Assembly (NCBI GenBank): GCA_903913215.1
Contig: CAIWKE010000035.1
Coordinates: forward strand, 1-64,000
Direction of reading: 5' to 3'
DNA: 64,000 nt
From: an uncultured Holophagaceae bacterium
GTDB taxonomy: Bacteria > Acidobacteriota > Holophagae > Holophagales > Holophagaceae
The translations under genes and the position numbers were made by a program. Positions within the stretch are counted from its first letter, which is position 1; the number at the start of each line of letters is the position of its first letter. Positions 31,860 through 39,408 of this stretch are shown piece after piece. The notes beneath the pieces were generated by a model. That model was not told the DNA's origin, made no database searches, and saw nothing but the letters and a program-made list of their open reading frames with translations.

Positions 31860-34489
31860 AGGTCCATCCCGAAGGTTTCACCCGACACGGCAGGCAGGCG
31901 GAAGGTATCTGTCTCATTAGATCCCCCCCCTACCTCACCCGCTACCCCGCTACCTTTCAACACTGGCGCGGTTCTAGCGGTTGCCCCTTGGTTGCGGGTA
32001 GCGGGCGCAGGCGCTACCCCGCTACCTGAGACGGTTGCGGGTAGCGGCAGGGTTGCCCCCCCGATTCCCTGGGCGCTACCTTCAGATCCGCGCCGTTGCT
32101 CACTTGTAGCGGGTAGCCCCTCAATTGCCCCCCCTGGCGGAAGGTCTAGGTAGCGGTCAAAGGTGTCCTTGAACTGTTCCAGGGCATAGCCCTTCAGGGT
32201 TGCCCCCGTTGGCAGCTTCAGATCCTTGGATTTGATCAGGTAGGGCTTCAGCATCCGGGACAGCTGGCTAGGTGTCATCTGCCTGCCGTGGTCGAAGGTG
32301 TGCCAGGGCTTGAGGTCATCGGCTACCAGTTCCTTGATCAGATCCGCCGTGGGCAGCTTAGGGTTCAACAGGCCGGAAGGATTCCGCTTGGTGAAGGCGT
32401 CCCGGATATCCGCCAGCAGCTGGCCCGCCAGGGACATCGGTTCCTGTTCCACACCCGCCAGCTTCAGGGCAGCGGCCCGGGCCATACCCGGCCACCGTCC
32501 GCCCGCGTGGTCCGCTATGGCCAGCAGGGGTTCCCAGTTGTCTTGGGCGCGGTCATTCAGGGCATCCGGCAGGGCAGGGCGGGCCTGTTGGATAGCAGCA
32601 CCGGCGGCGTCGGCATAGGTCGCCAGCATGGACGCCAGGCGCTCAAATCGGGCCGGGTTGGCATGGCGCAGGCGCTGGACTGATTCGGATTTCAGCTTCC
32701 GGCGCAGTTCCAGGACCACCGCCCGGTCCATGAGGGTCCCGGCCAGGTGCCCGATACCAGACAGGGCTTTGGCGCCCCAGGTGCTGAACCGTTGCGGCTC
32801 ATGGTCATCTCCCACGGTTCGGATGACATAGGCCGATTGCCGGGTGTGGCCCGAATTGATCACGCCCCGCAGTTCCTCGTTTTCCTTCAAGAATGAATCG
32901 GCCTCATCAATCATTAAGGTGGGCTTGTGGGCTTCGATCACCCGGAACACGGCAGCGGGTGAGATGTTCGACGCCACCAGCGGGCGGCAGGCAAGGCGGC
33001 CCAGCAGGTCCAGGAACTGAGTCTTGCCGCACCTGGGTTCCGGCGCCGTGATAACGGCCAAGGGCGCCACCTGGACGGCATCAATAAACCAGGTGAAGGA
33101 AGCCCAAAGGGTCCCGGCTATCGCCACCTCTTCATCACAGACGATGAAGGTCTGAATCGTCGCCATGATTTCATCTAGCAGCTGCGAAGGGACAACAGGC
33201 CCGGGCCAGAGGTCTGTCTGTGGGCACAGGGCAGGCGCCCCGCCGTTCTTGCCTTCGGCGGCCTTCTTCGGCCTGGCGTCCTTCACCAGTCCATCCAGCA
33301 CACTCACCCGGCAGCCCAGGATTTCGGCTTCGGCATCCCGCACCTTTTCGTAATCCAGGGTGTGCAGGTCCGCCAGGCGCTTGATCGTCGCCCCATGCCC
33401 CGCCAGCTCGCCGGGTTCTTCGGCTTCCTCTGTTTCCGGCGCCTGCCTCGGTTCGGCATATTCCAGCAGGTTGATCGACTCATCACCTTGGGCGGCCTTC
33501 AGCACGTCCGCCAGCCCCAGGATCCCTTCATGGCAACCATGGGAACAGGACCAGGTGGGCCACCGGCCCGCCTCATGGATGATGAATCCCGAATCATCGT
33601 CCACCTTGCCGGTGTGGTCCTCATACCACAGGCAATTGGTCCGCCAGCGGGATCCCTTCTTGGCGCCCTGTTTCATGTATGGGCGCTCAGGGCCTACCGG
33701 CACCTTCAGGGCCACCAGCAGATCCGCCAGGCGAAGGGTGCTGAGTTCCACAGGCAAGGGCGCGGCCCAGGAAAAGCCTTCTTCCTTCCGCTTTGCCCGT
33801 TCCCTTTCGATATGGGGCAGGACAGGCAGGGCCGGGACTTCCACCGTGGCCAGTTCTTCCAGCGGGATCGCCAGGGCATCGCCCGGGACCTCTTCCCGCT
33901 TGATCGCATCGGCGCCGTTCGGATGGCCTGGCAGGAAGTAGATCCGCGCCACGTCGCGCAGGGCGGACATATCCAGCCCCCGGCGGGTGCCGTTTAGGCC
34001 AAGGTGGGCCAGTGCCCATTCCGTCGCCTGGTGCCATTGGTCCGCAGGGACCGGACTGGCCAGGGCCACGATAGCCCGGTGCTTCGGCCATCCTGCGCTG
34101 TCGCTCCAGGTCGTCCACTGGTAGGCCAGCACACCCGCAGCCCATAGGGCTTCATTCACTTCCTGAAGGGTCACCGGGTTTTCTATCATCACCTTCCGGG
34201 TGACCTGGCGCCCCCGCTTGTCGATCTGGCCCGGGACCACCTCATCGCGTCCGTTGTCATAGTCCAGCCCCAGCAGCTGGATCGCCTGGGCCTCATCCTT
34301 GCCCCGGTGCTGCGGGTCAAACCTGGCGCCAGCAATTGCCGGCAGTCCCTTCTTCGGGCTATCGCCCTTCGGCACCTGGCGCGGCGTGTTTGTCCGCCCA
34401 AGGATGGCCAGCAGGTCCGCCCAGGTGCCATCAAAGGGCTTCGGCAGATTGTCTTGGGCATGGGTGAAGAATGAACAGGTGAGCTTCAT
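31856..34489 (-). CDS. Replication protein: N-terminal AEP-like primase region fused to a DUF3631-type helicase/ATPase
   Basis: LLGLDYDNG and HRAIVALASPVPADQW in the N-terminus; APEPRCGKTQFLDLL, PTLMIDEADSFL, DRAQDNWEPLLAIADHAGG in the DUF3631-like part. Confidence 0.82.
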   Translation of the reverse strand: MKLTCSFFTHAQDNLPKPFDGTWADLLAILGRTNTPRQVPKGDSPKKGLPAIAGARFDPQHRGKDEAQAIQLLGLDYDNGRDEVVPGQIDKRGRQVTRKVMIENPVTLQEVNEALWAAGVLAYQWTTWSDSAGWPKHRAIVALASPVPADQWHQATEWALAHLGLNGTRRGLDMSALRDVARIYFLPGHPNGADAIKREEVPGDALAIPLEELATVEVPALPVLPHIERERAKRKEEGFSWAAPLPVELSTLRLADLLVALKVPVGPERPYMKQGAKKGSRWRTNCLWYEDHTGKVDDDSGFIIHEAGRWPTWSCSHGCHEGILGLADVLKAAQGDESINLLEYAEPRQAPETEEAEEPGELAGHGATIKRLADLHTLDYEKVRDAEAEILGCRVSVLDGLVKDARPKKAAEGKNGGAPALCPQTDLWPGPVVPSQLLDEIMATIQTFIVCDEEVAIAGTLWASFTWFIDAVQVAPLAVITAPEPRCGKTQFLDLLGRLACRPLVASNISPAAVFRVIEAHKPTLMIDEADSFLKENEELRGVINSGHTRQSAYVIRTVGDDHEPQRFSTWGAKALSGIGHLAGTLMDRAVVLELRRKLKSESVQRLRHANPARFERLASMLATYADAAGAAIQQARPALPDALNDRAQDNWEPLLAIADHAGGRWPGMARAAALKLAGVEQEPMSLAGQLLADIRDAFTKRNPSGLLNPKLPTADLIKELVADDLKPWHTFDHGRQMTPSQLSRMLKPYLIKSKDLKLPTGATLKGYALEQFKDTFDRYLDLPPGGAIEGLPATSEQRRGSEGSAQGIGGATLPLPATVSGSGVAPAPATRNQGATARTAPVLKGSGVAGEVGGGSNETDTFRLPAVSGETFGMDL

Positions 34490-34848
34490 TTGGCACCGTC
34501 CCCGCGATAGATCCGCACCCGATCCCCGGCGCCCTTGCGCTCAAGGGACTGGATCAGTTCCGCACCAAACAGGCTCCCGGCGCTCATGGGATCAAAGACA
34601 AGGGTGCTGTCTGGGTCCAGCCAAACCTTCACCCGCCCCGCCATGAGTCGCGTATTGGCGTCCATGATGAAAATTTCAATCCCGATGCCAGTGCAGCGGG
34701 CGGCCTGGGCCAAGATCCGATCCGCGTGGACATCCACATCGGCCTGGTTCAGTCCGTCCTCTGTCTTGTCCACACCGGACAGGAAGGAGGGAATCATCAA
34801 AATGCCCGTCCCGCGATAGGGCTTCCGCTTCTTCTTCGCCTTGGCCAT
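34486..34848 (-). CDS. Hypothetical protein (element gene)
   Basis: MAKAKKKRKPYRGTGILMIPSF...; in-frame ATG at 34848; stop overlaps the start of the primase gene. Confidence 0.6.
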   Translation of the reverse strand: MAKAKKKRKPYRGTGILMIPSFLSGVDKTEDGLNQADVDVHADRILAQAARCTGIGIEIFIMDANTRLMAGRVKVWLDPDSTLVFDPMSAGSLFGAELIQSLERKGAGDRVRIYRGDGAK

Positions 34849-34849
34849 C

Positions 34850-35113
34850 TCAGCCCGCCTTCCGCACGTCATGCTCGGAAGTAGAGGCGCCCGAATGGGC
34901 CTCGCACCAGGCGGCCAGTTCGGCGGGTGTGTAGCGGACGCGGTTGCCCAGCTTGATGAATCGCGGGCCGGTGCCCTTGCATCGCCATTCGGCCAGGGTC
35001 CATTCCGACAGGCCAAGGAAGGCGGCGGCGGCCTTGGGATCTAGCAGGGCACCGCCAGCGGGCGGGTGTGTTTCGGCAGGTTTGGACATCTGAGCCTCTG
35101 AATTGGGCCGCAT
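34850..35113 (-). CDS. AlpA/MerR-type helix-turn-helix protein (putative excisionase/regulator)
   Basis: LLDPKAAAAFLGLSEWTLAEWRCKGTGPRFIKLGNRVRYTPAELAAWCEAH. Confidence 0.82.
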   Translation of the reverse strand: MRPNSEAQMSKPAETHPPAGGALLDPKAAAAFLGLSEWTLAEWRCKGTGPRFIKLGNRVRYTPAELAAWCEAHSGASTSEHDVRKAG

Positions 35114-35247
35114 GAGGAATTCATGGGCTATTCATAGGCTCGGGTTGGGTTGCCCCCCCATCTAGGCGGCCCTGCCGACACTATTTTTCAGGCGTGATTC
35201 CGCAGGATCACCGGCACAAAATCCAGGGCGTGATTCCGGGTGTTTCC

Positions 35248-35964
35248 CTAAAAGGGAAGGGCAGCTATCTGTTCCTTGATCCTGTCCATTTCGGTCTGTC
35301 CCCAGTCCTTGCCTACCACTTCACCTGTGGCCCAGGTGTGGACGGCCTGGGCAATAGGCATGACGTGGGAGATTGGCCGGTCCTTGGCAATGTGAAGTTC
35401 GAACCGAAGGCACTCGATAAGGCGATGCTTCGCCCCGGACTTCACCTGCTGGGTTTGGGTGGGCGTCCGCTTCCCTTTTGGTTCGGCCTTCCGGGTTGCC
35501 GTATGGCCCGCCACATCGTCCAAAAACGTTGCCAGGGCGCCTAGTTCATAGCCCCGCATATCGTCATGCCCCCACCAGGGTTCTTCCTGTTCTGGCACAC
35601 CTTCATCGTCGAACGAATACCGCCCAATATTGAACCAGGGCCAGGGATCTGCGGCCTTCCCGATCCGCGAGTGGGCATCGTTCTCGATAGCGTCCAGGGC
35701 AGGGCGTGAGACGTTCGCCAGTTTGTGCCGCAGGGTCCGGGCACACTCGGCGATAGCCTTCAGTTCCTGTTCCACCTTCCAGGGCGCCGGGTTGCGCTTG
35801 GGCGGGTCTGCGATTGCCCGGGCGTATTCTGTGGCCTCAAGGGTTATGTCAAACCACCCGACTTCTGCCGTCACGGCTTGATTCTTCGGCAGGCGCGCAA
35901 GGGCCGCCTTCAGGACTTCCAGATCCGCCTTCGCCATGATGCCCGCCCGCCATGCACCCGCCAT
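35248..35964 (-). CDS. Hypothetical protein (element gene)
   Basis: 238 aa ORF in operon orientation; no family recognised; start uncertain. Confidence 0.6.
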   Translation of the reverse strand: MAGAWRAGIMAKADLEVLKAALARLPKNQAVTAEVGWFDITLEATEYARAIADPPKRNPAPWKVEQELKAIAECARTLRHKLANVSRPALDAIENDAHSRIGKAADPWPWFNIGRYSFDDEGVPEQEEPWWGHDDMRGYELGALATFLDDVAGHTATRKAEPKGKRTPTQTQQVKSGAKHRLIECLRFELHIAKDRPISHVMPIAQAVHTWATGEVVGKDWGQTEMDRIKEQIAALPF

Positions 35965-36032
35965 AAAGGCAGCGCGGCAGCTGGTGCGGGAACCAGTGTT
36001 CGGGCCGTCGCCCTAGCCGCGCTGTTCTCAGT

Positions 36033-36284
36033 CTAGGCCGTCTTGAGCCTGTCCCGGCGGATCCCTTGCAGTTCTTCCAGGCCCGCGTTCGCATGGTCCA
36101 CGCCATGCTGGGCCAAGACATCCAGCAGGGCCGCCAGGTCCTCAAGGGGTTGCCCTGTCCATTCGGACGGCCCACCGCCTTCTGTCTCGCCTAACAGGAA
36201 GCCCACACTTCGCAGGGCTTGGAAGTGCTTCCAGGATTGGAACAGGGCCTGTTCAGCGGCCTCGATCCGTTCGTTCTCGCTCAT
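36033..36284 (-). CDS. Hypothetical protein (element gene)
   Basis: 83 aa ORF, start overlaps stop of the upstream RHH-like gene (ATGA). Confidence 0.55.
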   Translation of the reverse strand: MSENERIEAAEQALFQSWKHFQALRSVGFLLGETEGGGPSEWTGQPLEDLAALLDVLAQHGVDHANAGLEELQGIRRDRLKTA

Positions 36285-36496
36285 GCTTCCTCCGATCTGT
36301 TCAACAGATCCTCAAGGGCCACAGGTGCGGGATCACCGGCGGCGGGTTCAAAGGCGGCCCGGATCATCCGGCCCAACAGGCGCCCGGGTGGCACCGCCAG
36401 GCGCTCGCAGGCGGCCCGAAGTAGGGCGGCCTCGCCTTCCTGAAGGCGGAAGGAAACCTGGACTGTCTGGATTTCTGCTTTTGGCCTGCCGACCAT
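36281..36496 (-). CDS. Ribbon-helix-helix-like small regulator
   Basis: VQVSFRLQEGEAALLRAACERLAVPPGRLLGRMIRAAF; first gene of the leftward operon after an AT-rich intergenic region. Confidence 0.6.
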   Translation of the reverse strand: MVGRPKAEIQTVQVSFRLQEGEAALLRAACERLAVPPGRLLGRMIRAAFEPAAGDPAPVALEDLLNRSEEA

Positions 36497-36693
36497 GTAT
36501 CACCTCGCTTCCAACAGGTTAGCGGGAATCCTCGTGCGCGCGAGGGTATTTCTACTTTCGATAACGGCCATTATGTAACCTCAAACGTTTGCTAAGTCCT
36601 TGTATTTCAGCACCGGACTCGCAGGCGTGGAACAATTTCTAATGTTGATAAAGGCGGCCCGATTATAGGCACCTTCAGGGCTAATCGAATGAG

Positions 36694-38085
36694 TCAGGCG
36701 CCCTTGGACTTCGCCTTTTCATCCTTGGCCTTTTTCACTTCCTCGGCTTCCTTCGCCAGATCCACCGATCCGGCCAGCAGGGCGGCCATGCGGGATCCGA
36801 TCACTTCCACGGCATCGCGCAAAGGATCGTTGCCCAGGCGGGCGTATCCCTGGGTAACCGTCCCGGCGCTATGGCCCAGCAGGGCGCCTGTGAAGGCTTC
36901 CGGGTAGCCCAGGCGGGCGCCCAGGCTGGCAAAGGACCGGCGCAGATCATGGATCGTCACATCGGACACATCCACCCGGGCCTTCTTCGGCACTTCGTCC
37001 CGTTCCTGAAGGGTGCCCACGGCATCCCGCACCCGTTCCCAAAAGGTCTGGAGTCCCACCAGGGCTTCCCCTACTGAAAACCCAGGGATCACATAGGGGT
37101 TCCCCAGCACTCGCGGCAGATCCTTCAGCAGCTGGCAGGCCCCTTCACATAGCAGCACGATCCTGGCGCCCGCCTTCTTCGATGTCTTGTGAGAGTCCAG
37201 GCGGATCTGCCCCGCGTCCAGATCCACGGCAGACCAGGGCAGGGCAGGGATAACTTCGATCACCTTGCCGGTTGCCTTGTCGTGCTTCCTGTTCCCGATC
37301 AATTCTGACTTTCGCATCCCGGTTAGCAGGGCCAGGCGCAGGGCCGCCAGGGCGTGGACATCCACAGGGTCCAGGGCTTCCGGGTCCCGTTCTTGGCTAT
37401 CGGGTGTGGGTTCCAGGTGCCGGAAGGCGGCGCCCAGGGCTATCAGTTCCTTGTCTGACAGGTGCCGATCCTTCTTTGTCTCAGGCGCCCGGGCCTGCCC
37501 CTTGGCCGGGTTCGCCCCAGCAGGGCAGTAGCCCCACAGGGCGCCCATGGTGAACATCTTGGAAAGGACGGCCCGCACCCGGTTAGCCATCACACCTTTG
37601 GGCGTGTCCATGCGGATCTGTGAGAGTAGGGCGGCCACATCGGACGGTTCTATGTCCTTCACCCGCTTGGATCCCAGGGCGGGCAGGATCCGCTTTTCCA
37701 GCAGGCGGGCGTATTCGTCGCTTGTGGTTTTCTTGAGCATCGGCAGGTGTTCCTTGGTGAATTGATCCGCCAGGTCCTTCACCGTCTTGGCCGCGCGTTC
37801 GGCCTTCCTCTTAGCTGCGGGATCGTTGCCGTCCCCAATGTCTGCCATCAGGGACAGGGCCTTTTTCCGGGCCAGGGCCACTGTCAGTTCCGGCCAGCGG
37901 CCCAAGGTGTGGGCCTTTTGGTGCCCATGCACCCGGAACCGTAAAACCCAGGACATCACACCGGCGGGCGTTATCTGGATGTTCAGGCCGCGCACTTCGG
38001 TATCAGGCACCCGGATCATGGCCTTTCCAGGCACAAGGGCTTCGACTACTGCTTTGGTGAGATTCACACCCTTCGATTTGCCCAT
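36694..38085 (-). CDS. int: Tyrosine recombinase, P4-type integrase with DUF4102-like arm-binding domain
   Basis: N-terminal LTKAVVEALVPGKAMIRVPDTEVRGLNIQI; catalytic HDLRRSFASLGARLG ... LLGHSAGTVTQGYARL. Confidence 0.93.
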   Translation of the reverse strand: MGKSKGVNLTKAVVEALVPGKAMIRVPDTEVRGLNIQITPAGVMSWVLRFRVHGHQKAHTLGRWPELTVALARKKALSLMADIGDGNDPAAKRKAERAAKTVKDLADQFTKEHLPMLKKTTSDEYARLLEKRILPALGSKRVKDIEPSDVAALLSQIRMDTPKGVMANRVRAVLSKMFTMGALWGYCPAGANPAKGQARAPETKKDRHLSDKELIALGAAFRHLEPTPDSQERDPEALDPVDVHALAALRLALLTGMRKSELIGNRKHDKATGKVIEVIPALPWSAVDLDAGQIRLDSHKTSKKAGARIVLLCEGACQLLKDLPRVLGNPYVIPGFSVGEALVGLQTFWERVRDAVGTLQERDEVPKKARVDVSDVTIHDLRRSFASLGARLGYPEAFTGALLGHSAGTVTQGYARLGNDPLRDAVEVIGSRMAALLAGSVDLAKEAEEVKKAKDEKAKSKGA

Positions 38086-38279
38086 TCCCGCACCTCATCC
38101 GTTGTCCCACTCTTCCGCCATTGTCACACCCTTGTCCCATCCTGGACACAAAATCTGCCCCCATAGGCCCAAAATGGCCTGGGGTTAGGATGGGTGCTTG
38201 TGCTTGCGGAAGCCTATGGATGGTGGGCTTGAGGTAAAACGGCCCGGCCAAAACCTAAAGCGGCCCAATTCAGCTAGAA

Positions 38280-38331
38280 CTGACTCTTAATCAGAGGGTC
38301 CCCGGTTCGAGTCCGGGAGGGACCACCAGCA
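38280..38331 (+). repeat. Right attachment repeat (attR), displaced 3' tRNA-Lys fragment
   Basis: Exact copy of 30499-30550; lacks the 5' half of the tRNA. Confidence 0.95.
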
Positions 38332-38336
38332 CTGAA

Positions 38337-38365
38337 CCCCGTGGAAGCTGAGCCACGGGGTTTTT
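38337..38365 (+). terminator. Rho-independent terminator (copy 2, displaced with the tRNA fragment)
   Basis: CCCCGTGG-AAGCTGAG-CCACGGGG-TTTTT. Confidence 0.88.
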
Positions 38366-38429
38366 GTTTGTACCGGTATGCTGGGTGGAAACCCAGCATG
38401 CATGACTTGATTCACGAACGAGGCAGACC

Positions 38430-38804
38430 TTGACCATCACCTACCAACTCGACGGTAGTCGCGGCGTGATTGTGGAACGCTGGGAGGGGTTCATCTCTGC
38501 GGAGATCCTGCGCCAGCACTGGCAGGATCTCTACACCACCGATGAATACCAGGTCTTCGACAAGACCCTGGTGCTGCTCCAGGAGGCCGTGGCCGGCTTC
38601 CAGGCCGGGGACCTGCTCCCCATTGTGGGGAAAATGGTGGCTCCCCATCGCAAGGCCTCCAGGCGCTGGAACGCCATCGTCGTCGCCACTCCCGAGCAGG
38701 AGTACCTGGCTGGCGTCTACATCCACTCCTGTGGGGATGCCAGCGCCTCGAAGATCTTCCGGGACGAGGTCAGCGCGCTGGCCTGGTTGCAAGAGGCTCA
38801 ATAG
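38430..38804 (+). CDS. SpoIIAA/STAS-like small protein
   Basis: ITYQLDGSRGVIVERWEGFISAEILRQHWQDLY...DEVSALAWLQEAQ, SpoIIAA-like pattern. Confidence 0.6.
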   Translation: MTITYQLDGSRGVIVERWEGFISAEILRQHWQDLYTTDEYQVFDKTLVLLQEAVAGFQAGDLLPIVGKMVAPHRKASRRWNAIVVATPEQEYLAGVYIHSCGDASASKIFRDEVSALAWLQEAQ

Positions 38805-38833
38805 ACTCGGGCCCAAGGCGGATACCATCTGTC

Positions 38834-39229
38834 ATGCCTTACCTCACCGGACTCATCCACGACGGCACAGGAATCCTGAGAACTGGGAAGGGTGTCCTCA
38901 CGGGCGCAGAAATACTGGAGAGCGCCAAGGCTGCTCTGAGCCTGCCCATTGATTTAAGTCGGGTCAACCACACCCTCATGGACCTGTCCAAGGTCACCAG
39001 CTTCAAGATCACGGACGAGGAAATGGCGAAGATCGTCCAGGTCGCCAGCCACAACGTCTTCGAGCAGAACCACCCCTACTTCATCGCCATCGCTGCACCG
39101 GATGACTCCATCTTCAAGGCCTGCCAGGTCTTCCGGGCCATGGAGCAGGCTTCGGGCACCACCCTGCAGATCTTTCGGAGTCTGGCGGACGCCATGGCCT
39201 GGCTCCATACATCCCTGCCCAAGGGCTGA
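38834..39229 (+). CDS. SpoIIAA/STAS-like small protein, possible paralogue of the upstream gene
   Basis: VLTGAEILESAKAAL...IDLSRVNHTLMDLSKVTSFKITDEEM...SLADAMAWLHTSL. Confidence 0.6.
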   Translation: MPYLTGLIHDGTGILRTGKGVLTGAEILESAKAALSLPIDLSRVNHTLMDLSKVTSFKITDEEMAKIVQVASHNVFEQNHPYFIAIAAPDDSIFKACQVFRAMEQASGTTLQIFRSLADAMAWLHTSLPKG

Positions 39230-39408
39230 GGCACCTGCCGCCAGGGCTGTCGACCAGGCCGAGGGGGTTGTGATGCTGGCCGTGGACTTCGCCCACAACA
39301 ACAGGGTGATCGGGGCTGGAATCCGCGAACAGGCGCTCGTCCAGTCCCACTCCTAACCATCTGGTCCCCTCGTCCCGATAGGAAGGGCACAGGCCCAAGG
39401 AGGCTCCC

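Larger units (their letters stand above)
30499..38331. mobile_element. Integrative element (satellite/IME-like) inserted in the 3' half of tRNA-Lys(CTT)
   Basis: Perfect 52 bp direct repeat at 30499-30550 and 38280-38331, integrase + AlpA-like + primase-helicase inside, all CDSs on the minus strand. Confidence 0.93.

Noticed and set aside
38280-38355. Second tRNA-Lys gene
   Set aside because: Only the anticodon-to-3' portion is present; the upstream sequence does not form acceptor or D arms, so it is the displaced att fragment.
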